A stretch of DNA of 64,000 bases from Pyruvatibacter sp. HU-CL02332 (GCF_040362765.1 NZ_BAABWK010000002.1:744001-808000), one strand, 5' to 3'. Shown: positions 15,620 to 24,901, numbered from the stretch's first letter. Translations and numbers: made by a program. Notes: a model not told the origin generated them from the sequence alone.

Positions 15620-16576
15620 TCATTTTGGCTGCAAAGCCACCTCTTCCAAGGAGGGAAGTGCAGCATCACGGTCGGCAATCCAAGCCTCAATGTCTTGGTA
15701 CACCGTTTCGTGCTGAAGGTCTCGCAGGAGCATGTGCCAGCCGTTCTGGTACCGCACAAAGCGTTTTGGTCCGGGAAGCTGGGCTACGACGGCCTCAACC
15801 GGTGCTGCAGGCACGATCTCGTCTTTTTCACCAAACAGAATCAAAGTTGGGTGGCCAACGTGTGCGGCGGCCTCAAAGGCGTCATCCATGAGGGTGACAA
15901 GGCCATAAATCGCGTCGACCCGCGTTTCACGGATCATGCGGTTATCACGGCTCAAGGCACGCAGCATCTCGATGTTGTCTGAAGGCCACAGGCGTAGCCC
16001 CTCACCTGTCAGGTAGTACCAAGGGGCGACATGCGCCACTGTCCACAAGGTGGCCCGATAAACAGGGTTGAGCTGGGACCACCCCCAAAAAGCAGGGCCT
16101 GACAGGATAAGCCCCTCAATGGGCAGATCGTGACGCGACGCTGCAACAGTTGAAACTGCGCCCCCCATGCTCACCCCAAGGAGGTAAATGGGCGTCTGTG
16201 GAGCCTGCGAGTGGACGGCGTTCACAAGCGTTGCCACGTCATCTGCCAATGCGTCGGTGCCCGCCCAGCGTCCGCGATTGGGTGTATTGCCGAAGCCACG
16301 CTGATCAAGGGCGATGAGGGTAGTGCCGCGATCCGCAAACCATGGTCCCGCCATATGAAATGCGTTCGCATAATCGTTGAACCCATGTGCCGCGATGATG
16401 ATCGCGCGAGGATCAGCTGCAACATAGTGACGTAACGCGATCTCGCGGCCGTCGGCAGATATCAATTTGTCGGAGTTCAGGACGGGATCAGCGATCGCCG
16501 GTCCGGGCAGATCAAGGCGGGGCGCGCAGGCGGCAAGCCCGATCATCAAAGCTGCAATGAGATAGTTGGCGCGCAT
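15620..16576 (-). CDS. Alpha/beta hydrolase, monoacylglycerol lipase-like lipoprotein
   Basis: A 318-aa serine hydrolase resembling PldB-type lysophospholipases and monoacylglycerol lipases. It begins with a lipoprotein signal, hydrophobic YLIAALMIGLAAC, with a lipobox Cys at about residue 17, so it is probably membrane-anchored. The nucleophile elbow is LGVSMGGAVS, HGFNDYANAF forms the oxyanion region, and LFGEKDEIVP and NGWHMLLRD carry the likely Asp and His of the triad. It starts three bases after the UDG gene stop, so these are co-transcribed. The context of ACADs fits lipid breakdown, but the exact ester is unknown. Confidence 0.83.
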   Translation of the reverse strand: MRANYLIAALMIGLAACAPRLDLPGPAIADPVLNSDKLISADGREIALRHYVAADPRAIIIAAHGFNDYANAFHMAGPWFADRGTTLIALDQRGFGNTPNRGRWAGTDALADDVATLVNAVHSQAPQTPIYLLGVSMGGAVSTVAASRHDLPIEGLILSGPAFWGWSQLNPVYRATLWTVAHVAPWYYLTGEGLRLWPSDNIEMLRALSRDNRMIRETRVDAIYGLVTLMDDAFEAAAHVGHPTLILFGEKDEIVPAAPVEAVVAQLPGPKRFVRYQNGWHMLLRDLQHETVYQDIEAWIADRDAALPSLEEVALQPK

Positions 16577-16579
16577 GGA

Positions 16580-17170
16580 TCAGACTCGCTTCGCGACCTC
16601 CGCCCGCAAAACAGGCAGGACATCCGCTTCAAACCATGGATTTTTCTTCAGCCATGTATTGTTGCGCCACGAGGGGTGCGGGAGCGTAATGGCAGACGGC
16701 ATGTAGTCACGCCATGCAGCCACTGTTTCAGTCACTGTTTTTTTGCGCGCTTTGCCCAGATGCCATGCCTGTGCGTATGTGCCGATAATGACGGTGAAGT
16801 CGACTTCTCCAAGGGTCTCAAACAGCTGCGTCCGCCATAGTTTTGCACACCGTTTGAGCGGTGGCTTGTCGCCTCCCTTGGCATCCAGCCCTGGGAAGCA
16901 AAACCCCATGGGAACAATGGCGATACGGCTTTCGTCATAGAAGGTGTCGCGATCAACGCCCAGCCACTCCCGCAAACGGTCACCGGACGGATCATCAAAG
17001 GGCACCCCGCTCGCATGCACCCGGGTTCCCGGCGCCTGACCGACAATGCAAACACGTGCACTGGTGCTGGCGCGCAGGACCGGCCTGGGATCATGAGGCA
17101 GATCGTCCGCGCATTCCGTACATGCGCGGATGTCCTTCAACAGCTTCTGGACAGCGGCCTCATCAGCCAT
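16580..17170 (-). CDS. Uracil-DNA glycosylase superfamily protein
   Basis: A 196-aa member of the UDG superfamily (COG1573 type). Motif A is GQAPGTRVH with the following PFDDPSGDRLREWLG, and motif B near the C-terminus is LPHPSWRNNTWLKKNPWF. These place it in the small UDG-like group that usually removes uracil or other deaminated bases. A few cysteines are near the N-terminus (CTECAD), but a four-cysteine iron-sulfur site as in families 4 and 5 is not obvious. It is sandwiched between an ACAD gene (5-bp gap) and a hydrolase gene (3-bp gap), an odd place for a repair enzyme. Activity should be tested before it is called ung-like. Confidence 0.78.
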   Translation of the reverse strand: MADEAAVQKLLKDIRACTECADDLPHDPRPVLRASTSARVCIVGQAPGTRVHASGVPFDDPSGDRLREWLGVDRDTFYDESRIAIVPMGFCFPGLDAKGGDKPPLKRCAKLWRTQLFETLGEVDFTVIIGTYAQAWHLGKARKKTVTETVAAWRDYMPSAITLPHPSWRNNTWLKKNPWFEADVLPVLRAEVAKRV

Positions 17171-17175
17171 ACAGA

Positions 17176-18324
17176 TTAGCCTGCTTCGCGCAGCATGTTG
17201 CGCGCGATCACTACCTGCTGAATCTGGCTGGTGCCCTCATAAAGCCGGAAGATCCGGACATCACGGTAAAGCCGCTCAATGCCATAGTCAGCGATGTAGC
17301 CTGCTCCACCATAAATCTGCACTGCACGGTCTGCCACACGGCCGACCATCTCGGAACAGAAATACTTGGAGCACGACGCTTCGGTGCCAATGTCTTCACC
17401 GGCATCACGACGCTTGGCTGCGTCCATCACCATGCAGCGTCCGGCGTAGGCTTCCGTCTTGGAATCCGCCAGCATGCCCTGCACCAACTGAAACTCGCCA
17501 ATGGGCTGGCCGAACTGTTTGCGCTCAGACGCATATTCCACACAGTCCGCAATCAGACGTTCAGCAACGCCGACACACACAGCGGATATGTGAAGACGCC
17601 CGCGTTCGAGAATCTGCATGGCATTGATGAAGCCCATGCCTTCATCGCCAAGGCGAAGGCGCGCAGGCACGCGGACATTGTCAAAGTTGATGTCACAGAT
17701 GTGTGCACCCTGCTGACCCATTTTCTTTTCCGGCTTGCCCAGAGAAATGCCCGGCAGGTCTGATGGCACGATAAAGGATGACACGCCCTTGGCGCCCTTA
17801 ACGTCTGGATTGGTCCGCGCCATCAGCGTAAAGATATGTGCTTTGTTGGCGTTGGTAATGTAGCGCTTGGTGCCGTTGATGACATACTCGTCGCCATCGC
17901 GAATGGCTGTGCACCTGACCGAACCTGCATCAGATCCAGCCTCAGGTTCTGTCAGCGCAAAACTTGCAATGATCTCGCCGGACGCCAGCCCCGGGAGCCA
18001 CTCCTGTTTTTGTTCATCTGACCCAAACATCACAATGCCCTGGCTGCCAATACCGACATTTGTTCCGAATACGGACCGGAATGCAGGAGATGTGCGACCC
18101 ATTTCAAACATGGTCAGGCACTCGTCTTCCATGGACAGACCAAGGCCGCCGAATTCCTCAGGGATGGCCAGACCAAAAAGTCCCAGGTCCTTCATTTCCT
18201 GAATGATGTCATCAGGCACCGCATCATTTTCAGCGACCTGATCTTCCAGCGGGCGCAATCGTTCACGCACAAAGCGGGACACGGAATCAAGGAGCTGTTG
18301 GCGGGTTTCTGCGTCGAGAGACAT
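17176..18324 (-). CDS. Acyl-CoA dehydrogenase (classical type)
   Basis: A 382-aa FAD enzyme that introduces the alpha-beta double bond into acyl-CoA in beta-oxidation. FSFALTEPEAGSD-type sequence is present as FALTEPEAGSDAG, and YVINGTKRYITNA, the RKQFGQPIGEFQ helix and QIYGGAGY follow in the usual order. It is the only ACAD in the window with the classical C-terminal catalytic glutamate, in LYEGTSQIQ (about Glu363). Size is normal. It is the first gene of the minus-strand run ACAD, UDG, hydrolase, glycosyltransferase. The chain-length preference cannot be read by eye. Confidence 0.93.
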   Translation of the reverse strand: MSLDAETRQQLLDSVSRFVRERLRPLEDQVAENDAVPDDIIQEMKDLGLFGLAIPEEFGGLGLSMEDECLTMFEMGRTSPAFRSVFGTNVGIGSQGIVMFGSDEQKQEWLPGLASGEIIASFALTEPEAGSDAGSVRCTAIRDGDEYVINGTKRYITNANKAHIFTLMARTNPDVKGAKGVSSFIVPSDLPGISLGKPEKKMGQQGAHICDINFDNVRVPARLRLGDEGMGFINAMQILERGRLHISAVCVGVAERLIADCVEYASERKQFGQPIGEFQLVQGMLADSKTEAYAGRCMVMDAAKRRDAGEDIGTEASCSKYFCSEMVGRVADRAVQIYGGAGYIADYGIERLYRDVRIFRLYEGTSQIQQVVIARNMLREAG

Positions 18325-18447
18325 AATCGGGGAACCTTCCGGCGGACGTAATGTGGATTAGGCAAAGCATTGTGTTCGGCGGGAGAGTATCCATCACCCC
18401 TCCGCACGTCAAAATGCATTGCTTGGCTCTGAAAAGCGCTTGCCCGT

Positions 18448-18972
18448 TTAAAGATAGACCACGGCGGCCATCAGGCGATCTACACGGTTGCCAGTCTCGG
18501 TGAATGGAAGATAGATGGCTTCAAAATCTCGATACCCCTTGCCTATGATCGCCAGGGTACCACCAGCAGCCACCGGTGCTTTCTGGGCACAGATGCTGCG
18601 ATAGAATCCCATCATGACCTCAGAGTAGCTTTCACCGAAACGTGAGAGGTCTGACACAAGCGTGCCGGTCAGGTTGGCATCATGGGTTTCAGCACTATGA
18701 CCGCCAATCAGTCGATATCGGAAATCCTGAGGTACTGCTGCGTCATCCAGGGTGCCATCTGGCCAGATCACATCAATCAGCACGATGTTTGGTAATAGTT
18801 CACGCAGCTCTGACGGGTCGATCAGATTTGTAGGTGGCAGTGATCCCTTACTTCCGTTCGATTGCCAGAATGCAAGGGCGCACCTGGTTTGAGCCTGCTC
18901 CAACGCATCCACCGGCTTGATAAGCGCCGGGGTTGACCTGGATTTATCAGATTTGGACTTTCCGTCTGGCAA
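18448..18972 (-). CDS. PAS_5-domain protein
   Basis: A 174-aa protein largely made of the alphaproteobacterial PAS_5 (PF07310-like) domain: DPSELRELLPNIVLIDV, then FRYRLIGG and a C-terminal DFEAIYLPFTETGNRVDRLMAAVVYL. These proteins are thought to be small sensory modules; ligand and partner are unknown. The frame has no ATG; the best start is TTG at 18972 with an AGGTGA-like sequence just upstream, so the N-terminus is uncertain. It is divergent from the thioesterase gene at 19079, with a gap of about 100 bp that should hold both promoters. Confidence 0.8.
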   Translation of the reverse strand: MPDGKSKSDKSRSTPALIKPVDALEQAQTRCALAFWQSNGSKGSLPPTNLIDPSELRELLPNIVLIDVIWPDGTLDDAAVPQDFRYRLIGGHSAETHDANLTGTLVSDLSRFGESYSEVMMGFYRSICAQKAPVAAGGTLAIIGKGYRDFEAIYLPFTETGNRVDRLMAAVVYL

Positions 18973-19078
18973 ACGTCACCTGCACGCAAAATTCGGACAT
19001 CTTGGTTGGCTGCCCGGCCCTCTGTGATATGACAGCCGCCATTGAGAAAACACTAACTTGAACAAGAGAATTGGCATC

Positions 19079-19513
19079 ATGGATTTTACACCACCGGCAG
19101 GTCTTGAAGGCTGGGAAAAATGGGGCGCCGATGAGCCTTACGAAGATATGGCCGGTCCGTTCTTCTTCCAGCGCACACCCCAAGGCGTTGTGTCTGCCTT
19201 CAAGGTAGAGCCCAAACACCTGAATGGCGGCAACGCCATCCATGGCGGCATGCTGATGACATTTGCGGACTATGCCCTGTTCACCATCGCGCTGGAGGAG
19301 TTGACCGATACCCATGCCGTCACAATTGCGCTCAACGGCGAATTCACAGCTGCGGGCCCATCCAGTGGTATTGTTTATGCGTCCGGAGAAGTTGTACGGG
19401 AGACCGGCAGCATGATTTTTGTTCGGGGAACAATAAATGCTGATGATGCCCGGACAGGACCAACACTGCTAAGCTTCAGCGGCATCGTGAAGAAATTGAA
19501 AAAGCGCAGCTAA
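19079..19513 (+). CDS. PaaI-family acyl-CoA thioesterase (hotdog fold)
   Basis: About 144 aa from the ATG at 19079, which has AAGAGAA upstream; a TTG at 19058 would add seven residues. It contains the hotdog signature GGNAIHGGMLMTFADYALF, in which the HGG segment and following Asp form the thioesterase active site. PaaI-type enzymes release CoA from phenylacetyl- or medium-chain acyl-CoAs and often act as housekeeping enzymes in catabolic pathways. It is followed four bases later by the LLM oxidoreductase gene, so the two form an operon. Confidence 0.87.
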   Translation: MDFTPPAGLEGWEKWGADEPYEDMAGPFFFQRTPQGVVSAFKVEPKHLNGGNAIHGGMLMTFADYALFTIALEELTDTHAVTIALNGEFTAAGPSSGIVYASGEVVRETGSMIFVRGTINADDARTGPTLLSFSGIVKKLKKRS

Positions 19514-19517
19514 TCAA

Positions 19518-20564
19518 ATGCACCAGCCCCTGTTATCGATACTCGACCAGTCGCCTATTCGCGCCGGAGGCACTGCTGCCCAGGCGCTGGGTGACACCAT
19601 CGACCTTGCCAAACGCTGCGATGCGTTGGGATATCATCGTTACTGGGTGGCTGAACATCACAACACCAAGTCCTTCGCCGGATCAGCTCCGGAAGTCCTC
19701 ATAGCGCGGCTGGCGGCGGAAACCAAAACCATGCGCATCGGGTCCGGTGGCGTGATGATGCCGCACTATTCTCCGCTCAAGGTGGCAGAGACGTTTCGGC
19801 TTCTTGAGACGCTCTATCCAGGACGGATTGATCTGGGTTTGGGCAGGGCCGCTGGTGCAGAACCACGCACAACGGCTGCCTTGATGCCGGGGCCCAAAGC
19901 CTATCCACTTGAAGTGTTCCCGCAGCAGGTGCAGTTGCTCACCCAGTTTCTTGAGGACTCAACGGGACTCGAGGGTGACGCAGGCGGATTTCCGGAAGAT
20001 CACCCGTACCGGGGCATTCACGCGGCTCCCATGGGTCCCGGCGTGCCAGACATGTGGCTGCTTGGCTCGGGTGGTGATAGCGCCATGCATGCAGCCCAGT
20101 TCGGCCTGAGCTACTGCTATGCGCATTTCATCAATCCGGAATCGCCTGATCGTGCGTTCGAGACATATCGCAGACACTTCCGCCCTTCCCGCACCTTAAA
20201 GACCCCACGTGCGTCCATGGGCGTGTCGGTCATGGTGGCCGAAACAGAAGATGAAGCGCGCCGGATATGCGCAAGCCGCAATCTCTGGGTGTTGTGGATG
20301 ATGCAGGGCAAACCCGGGCCCTTCCCGACAATCGAAGATGCACTTTCCTATCCGTATACGGATGAGGAACAAGAGATCATCAAGGGAATTGAAGCCCGCG
20401 GAATGACCGGCACACCAGAACAGGTCAAGGCCCAGCTGCTCACCTTGGAGAGCGAACATGATGTCGAAGAGTTCGCTCTTGTGACCATCACCCATGATCA
20501 TGCCCATCGGGTCCGGTCCTATGAGCTTCTTGCAGATGCATTTGCTCTTGCGAAAGCCGCCTAG
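19518..20564 (+). CDS. LLM-class flavin-dependent oxidoreductase
   Basis: A 348-aa luciferase-like (bacterial luciferase fold) enzyme using reduced flavin. Family marks are LSILDQSPIR near the start, RYWVAEHHNTKSFAGSAPEV, TKTMRIGSGGVMMPHYSPLKVAE, and RIDLGLGRAAGAEP, typical of the alkanal-monooxygenase-like group also found as MsnO8 or YhbW proteins. It may oxidise an organosulfur, aldehyde or related small substrate; the substrate is not predictable here. It is coupled to the thioesterase upstream. Its TAG stop and the stop of the convergent transporter share the palindrome CTAG. Confidence 0.88.
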   Translation: MHQPLLSILDQSPIRAGGTAAQALGDTIDLAKRCDALGYHRYWVAEHHNTKSFAGSAPEVLIARLAAETKTMRIGSGGVMMPHYSPLKVAETFRLLETLYPGRIDLGLGRAAGAEPRTTAALMPGPKAYPLEVFPQQVQLLTQFLEDSTGLEGDAGGFPEDHPYRGIHAAPMGPGVPDMWLLGSGGDSAMHAAQFGLSYCYAHFINPESPDRAFETYRRHFRPSRTLKTPRASMGVSVMVAETEDEARRICASRNLWVLWMMQGKPGPFPTIEDALSYPYTDEEQEIIKGIEARGMTGTPEQVKAQLLTLESEHDVEEFALVTITHDHAHRVRSYELLADAFALAKAA

Positions 20565-21814
20565 GACACGACACCGACCACTGCACCGGTCATGCAGGTA
20601 GCAAGCGTCCCGGCGACAAACGCTTTGCCGGCAAGGCCGATGATTTCATCACGGCGTTCAGGAACCAGATTGGTCAATCCGCCAATCATGATTCCAACAG
20701 AGCCGGGATTTGCGAATCCACACAACGCATAGACCATGATAAGCTGAGAGCGCTCAGATAGCGCACCCGGTTCCAGATTGGTAAGGGCGAGATAAGCAAG
20801 AAACTCATTCAGTACCGTCTTGATGCCCATCAGCGACCCGGCATTGCCCGCTTCGCTCCAGGGAATGCCCATAGACCAGACGATGGGGGCAAACAGCCAC
20901 CCGAACACACGCTCCAGAGTCAAAGGTGCGTCAGCGACGTCTGGCAGAATACCAAGGGTAATGTCCGCAAGAGCCACCAGCGCAACAGCTACAATGAGCA
21001 TTGCCGCGATGGCGAGCATCAATTGCAGTCCGCTGGTTGTTCCCTGCACGATAGCATCCATGCTGCCTCGGTATTCAAGGCTTGGCGCATCATTGCCTAC
21101 AGATGTGCCCTGTGTCGTCTCAGGAACCATGATGCGCGCGATGATGATGGCGGCAGGTAGCGAGATAAATGACGCGGCAATGATATGCCCCAGCGCGCCG
21201 TCAACTCGCGCGCCTATAACGCTGGCGTAAAGGACCAGCACCGTTCCCGCCACGGTCGCGAGCCCCACTGACATCAATGCAAATAATTCCGAGCGCGAAA
21301 GACGTGCCAGGTAAGGCCGAATGAGAATGGGCGCCTCGACCATTCCCATGAAAACGTTTGCGCCAGACGCCAGCCCCAGCGCGCCGCCGATATTCAAAGT
21401 ACGCCGCAGAACCGCCGAAAGCGCTCCAATGACTATCGGCAAAATGCGCCAGTGCCACAGCAGGGCGGCCAAGGCGGAGACCACAAGCACGATGGGAAGC
21501 GACTGAAAGGCCAGACTGAAGCCGGCGGCCGGGTTGGTAACCTCAAAGGGGGCATCCCCGCCACCGACATATCCAAAGACGAATGATGTTCCAGCACGTG
21601 TTGCCGCCATCAAGGCATCGACAAGCCCGTTCAGGGAAAGCATGGCCTGGTGGGCAAACGGTACGCGTAGAAACAAAAGCGCGATTACAAGTTGGGCAAT
21701 CAGGCCCGCCAGGACTGTTTTCCAGGCGAAAATTTGCCGATTCTCACTCAGGCACCACGCCAGCCCGACGAATACCAGCAGGCCGAAAAGGCTCTGCAGC
21801 ACCAAAAAATCCAT
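20561..21814 (-). CDS. CNT-family concentrative nucleoside transporter
   Basis: A 417-aa polytopic membrane protein of the NupC/CNT family, which imports nucleosides with sodium or protons. Visible marks are an N-terminal span (LQSLFGLLVFVGLAWCLSE), the gate-like segment with ASGANVFMGMVEAPILI, the MSVGLATVAGTVLVLYA helix, and a C-terminal GIPWSEAGNAGSLMGIKTVLNEFLAY followed by YALCGFANPGSVGIMIGGL, all typical of CNT proteins. Length is normal. It converges with the LLM gene and is divergent from the SDR gene at 21997. No nucleoside catabolism genes are nearby. Confidence 0.9.
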   Translation of the reverse strand: MDFLVLQSLFGLLVFVGLAWCLSENRQIFAWKTVLAGLIAQLVIALLFLRVPFAHQAMLSLNGLVDALMAATRAGTSFVFGYVGGGDAPFEVTNPAAGFSLAFQSLPIVLVVSALAALLWHWRILPIVIGALSAVLRRTLNIGGALGLASGANVFMGMVEAPILIRPYLARLSRSELFALMSVGLATVAGTVLVLYASVIGARVDGALGHIIAASFISLPAAIIIARIMVPETTQGTSVGNDAPSLEYRGSMDAIVQGTTSGLQLMLAIAAMLIVAVALVALADITLGILPDVADAPLTLERVFGWLFAPIVWSMGIPWSEAGNAGSLMGIKTVLNEFLAYLALTNLEPGALSERSQLIMVYALCGFANPGSVGIMIGGLTNLVPERRDEIIGLAGKAFVAGTLATCMTGAVVGVVS

Positions 21815-21996
21815 AGATAAGGTCCCCGGATTGCCCCGCCCTCGATCAGAGGGGCGAAATTAGACGTAGGCGTGCAGCTTGACCCCACATGGCGGGCATT
21901 GCAAAACCTCCCCAGCATTTTTTGCGGTGCCCGTGCCGGGTGCCGCACTCCCTCAACAACTCAGGCATATCGGCCAAAAAGAGGATCAATCAGAAC

Positions 21997-22899
21997 ATGA
22001 CTATTTCGTTCGAAGGTAAGGTTGCAATCGTAACCGGTGCAGGCGGTGGCCTTGGCCGGTGTCACGCTCTTGAGCTCGCCCGTCGCGGTGCCAAGGTCGT
22101 GGTCAACGATCTTGGTGGGTCCGTGGATGGCTCAGGCGGATCATCTGAAGCTGCTGACAAGGTCGTTGAAGAAATCAAAGCCCTTGGCGCCGAAGCAATT
22201 TCCAACGGCTCAAGCGTCACAGACGATGCTGGCGTTGCAAACCTCGTCAAGCAGACGATGGACGCATTCGGCCGCATCGACATCCTCATCAACAATGCCG
22301 GCATCCTGCGCGACAAGAGCTTCGCGAAGATGGACCAGAAAGACTGGGATCTGGTTGTTGATGTGCACCTTGCAGGTTCTGCCAAGGCGACCAAGGCAGT
22401 ATGGCCGATCATGAAAGAGCAGCAGTATGGCCGCATCATGATGACGTCCTCGTCCTCAGGTCTCTACGGCAACTTTGGCCAGGCCAACTACGGCGCTGCG
22501 AAGCTTGGTCTTGCGGGTCTTATGAACACGCTGAAGATCGAAGGTCAGAAGGACAACATCAAGGTCAATACGCTGGCACCGGTTGCCTTTACGCGTATGA
22601 CTGAAAACCTGATGCCACCTGAAGCAGAAGCCATGCTGAAGCCGGAATTCGTATCTCCCGGCGTGATGATCCTCGTCAGCGACGACGCGCCAACAGGTAC
22701 CATCCTGTGCGCAGGTGCTGGCGTCTTCGCAGCGGCCCAGGTTGTGGAAGCTGATGGCGTTTATGTGGGCCGTGATGACCTCACAGCTGAGAAGGTTCTG
22801 GAAAACTGGGACCAGATCACAGACTTCTCAAACTCCAAGCCGTTCTTCATGGGTGGCGAGCAGACTGGCAAGTTCTTTGAAAAGGCGTCCGGCAAGTAA
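21997..22899 (+). CDS. SDR-family (3R)-hydroxyacyl-CoA dehydrogenase, MFE-2-like
   Basis: A 300-aa short-chain dehydrogenase resembling the dehydrogenase domain of peroxisomal multifunctional enzyme 2. The ATG at 21997 is preceded by AAGAGGA. The cofactor motif is TGAGGGLGR, followed by VVVNDLGGSVDGSG, a stretch typical of the MFE-2/17-beta-HSD4 group. The catalytic serine and YxxxK are in SSSSGLYGNFGQANYGAAKLG. The C-terminal extension (EADGVYVGRDDLTAEKVLENWDQITD) also matches that group. It probably oxidises 3-hydroxyacyl-CoA, fitting the many ACADs around. A strong intrinsic terminator follows. Confidence 0.9.
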   Translation: MTISFEGKVAIVTGAGGGLGRCHALELARRGAKVVVNDLGGSVDGSGGSSEAADKVVEEIKALGAEAISNGSSVTDDAGVANLVKQTMDAFGRIDILINNAGILRDKSFAKMDQKDWDLVVDVHLAGSAKATKAVWPIMKEQQYGRIMMTSSSSGLYGNFGQANYGAAKLGLAGLMNTLKIEGQKDNIKVNTLAPVAFTRMTENLMPPEAEAMLKPEFVSPGVMILVSDDAPTGTILCAGAGVFAAAQVVEADGVYVGRDDLTAEKVLENWDQITDFSNSKPFFMGGEQTGKFFEKASGK

Positions 22900-22925
22900 G
22901 CCAACAGCCTGATCAAGAAATCAAG

Positions 22926-22960
22926 CAGCCGCGTGTGCCTCAGGCATGCGCGGCTGTTTT
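22926..22960 (+). terminator. Rho-independent terminator after the MFE-2-like SDR
   Basis: A 14-bp stem (22926-22939 with 22943-22956, two G-T wobbles), a 3-base loop and then TTTT. The right arm lies within the last codons of the convergent histidine kinase gene. Confidence 0.8.
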
Positions 22961-24817
22961 GTCTTCTGCGGCAGGATCATCCCCAGTCACGCGAAGAATT
23001 TCAGCCTGCAGCAGTGCAGTATCAAGCGGCTTGGACACATATCCATCAAAGCCTTGCTCAAGATATGACTCGCGTTGCCCTGCCATCGCGTTTGCGGTGA
23101 TCGCGAGAACGGGAATTTTGCCCCTACCACTTGGCAGTTTCCGTATTTCCGCCGTCGCCGTGATACCATCCATGACTGGCATCTGGACATCCATCAGCAC
23201 CACATCGAAGTTTCCGTACGCCACGGCATCCACAGCCTGACGTCCGTTCTCAACAATCTCGTACTGATAGCCAAAACGCTCTATGAAGGCGCGCATGAGC
23301 TTCTGATTGATCGGGTGATCATCCGCGACAAGCACACGCAGCGGCCCGTCAGCAGTATTCAGGGCGTCATCGAGACTTATCTCGGGTTTGGTGGGAGCTG
23401 CAGCTTCCTCGGTCGGCACGTATGCCGCGAAGAACCGGCATGGAATCTCGACGACGAAAGTCGAACCTTCTCCAACCGTGCTCTCCACGTGAATAGTGCC
23501 GCCCATCAAGTGAGCGAACTCCTGGCAAAGGGTAAGCCCGAGGCCTGACCCACCATAGCTGCGTGAGGTGGAAGCATCCGCCTGTGTGAACTTTTCAAAA
23601 ATGCGCTTCTGGGCCTCGGGTGGAATACCGGGGCCGGAATCAGACACTTCAAAGCGCAAATTGCCGTCGCTTGGAGCGGCAACTGCCACGGCGACAAAGC
23701 CGGAGGACGTAAACTTCACAGCGTTGCCCACAAGGTTCGTCAGCAATTGCTGGACTTTACGGCTGTCCAACTCCGCACGGGCCGGGACTGATGGATCGAC
23801 GTCCACCTTGAAGTCAAGCCCCTCATCGCGCGCGCGTGGCGCCCAGAGGGATTCAATACCTTCGACAATACGTCGGGGATCTTCTTCATCCGCATCAAGA
23901 GACATCCGGCCAGCTTCGATGCGCGACAGGTCAAGCGTGTCGTTGAGAAGCGCCAGCAAGTTGTCACCGGATTCCACAATTGTCTGGGCGTAGATTTGCT
24001 GCTCTTCAGACAGGTCGCCGCGCTGAAGCATCTGAGCCATTCCCAGCATGCCGTTCATCGGCGTACGGATTTCATGACTCATCATCGCCAGAAACTCGGT
24101 CTTGGCCTTGTTTGCCTGATCCGCACGCCGCCTGTCTGCTTCAGCAGCCCGACGTGCAATTTCCAGCTCGCCAATAAGTTCATCCTTGTCCGCCTGGACA
24201 ATGAAGACGCTCCTGCTCAGACGCAAATTAGCAATCGTGTTGCGAGCCACCAGCATCACCAGGATGATGGCAAGGCCCGCAAGCGCAATGTCCGCAGGTC
24301 GGTCTGCATAGAAGGCCGGGACCGTAACAATCAGCAGGCCGGGCACCGCCCCACTGGTTATGGCAATTCTCGGGATCGCACCGTTTTGATTGGTCACCAC
24401 CATGAGCGATCCGGCCCAGGCCAGTAGCACAAGCGTCGTGCACATGGGATCGTTTGTTCCCATGCCAAACAGCAGGCCCGGCGCCCAGATCAACAGGGTG
24501 CCAAGCGAGGCAAGCTGCAAGATCGATGTGCGCCTGTGTACATTGCGAACTGATGTGCGCGTGCGGCTGAGCTTTAGCCGGACAACGGAAAAGGCAATTT
24601 CTGCGATTATCACAGCGATGGCCCAGATCATGGCTTCAAGGCCGAGACCCACAGACCAGAAGGCTACTGCCAGCAGACCTGCAAAAAGAACTGAGTTAAG
24701 GAGATCCCACTTGTGCACATCAAGATAGTTCTCGACGCCGGCAATAGCTTCGTCGAGTTCAGCCTTGGTGCGAGGCTTGCCCCACAGGGCATGGCGGAAT
24801 GTTTCCCAGCGCGTCAT
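22940..24817 (-). CDS. Hybrid sensor histidine kinase with C-terminal receiver
   Basis: About 625 aa from the ATG at 24817; an upstream start at 24904 is unlikely because it would lie on the terminator of the neighbouring gene. The N-terminal third has about six membrane spans without an extracellular sensor, then a coiled coil (about 205-240), a HisKA domain with MMSHEIRTP (His248), the ATP-binding N-box NLVGNAVKF, SDSGPGIP and GGSGLGLTL, and a receiver domain with VADDH and the phospho-acceptor Asp543 in VVLMDVQMPVMDG. No response regulator or phosphotransfer gene is adjacent, so it is an orphan hybrid kinase. The signal is unknown. Confidence 0.92.
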   Translation of the reverse strand: MTRWETFRHALWGKPRTKAELDEAIAGVENYLDVHKWDLLNSVLFAGLLAVAFWSVGLGLEAMIWAIAVIIAEIAFSVVRLKLSRTRTSVRNVHRRTSILQLASLGTLLIWAPGLLFGMGTNDPMCTTLVLLAWAGSLMVVTNQNGAIPRIAITSGAVPGLLIVTVPAFYADRPADIALAGLAIILVMLVARNTIANLRLSRSVFIVQADKDELIGELEIARRAAEADRRRADQANKAKTEFLAMMSHEIRTPMNGMLGMAQMLQRGDLSEEQQIYAQTIVESGDNLLALLNDTLDLSRIEAGRMSLDADEEDPRRIVEGIESLWAPRARDEGLDFKVDVDPSVPARAELDSRKVQQLLTNLVGNAVKFTSSGFVAVAVAAPSDGNLRFEVSDSGPGIPPEAQKRIFEKFTQADASTSRSYGGSGLGLTLCQEFAHLMGGTIHVESTVGEGSTFVVEIPCRFFAAYVPTEEAAAPTKPEISLDDALNTADGPLRVLVADDHPINQKLMRAFIERFGYQYEIVENGRQAVDAVAYGNFDVVLMDVQMPVMDGITATAEIRKLPSGRGKIPVLAITANAMAGQRESYLEQGFDGYVSKPLDTALLQAEILRVTGDDPAAEDKTAAHA

Positions 24818-24867
24818 GGTGGGAATTATTGACCCTGACGGGTTAAAAATTTGATGGTGTACAAACA

Positions 24868-24901
24868 ACAAAAAAGCCGGGGCAAATCGCTGCCCCGGCT
24901 T
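24868..24901 (-). terminator. Rho-independent terminator of the ACAD at 24926
   Basis: A perfect 11-bp stem (24874-24884 with 24891-24901), a 6-base loop, and on the minus strand a run of six T followed by GTTG. It lies just after the ACAD stop in the direction of transcription. Confidence 0.88.

Noticed and set aside
15083-15982. 299-codon plus-strand open frame across two minus-strand genes
   Set aside because: It spans the glycosyltransferase and the hydrolase genes including their gap; both have strong family motifs, and the antisense protein has none.
16861-17763. 300-codon plus-strand open frame
   Set aside because: It is antisense to the UDG and ACAD genes; low-complexity His/Arg-rich translation without a family match.
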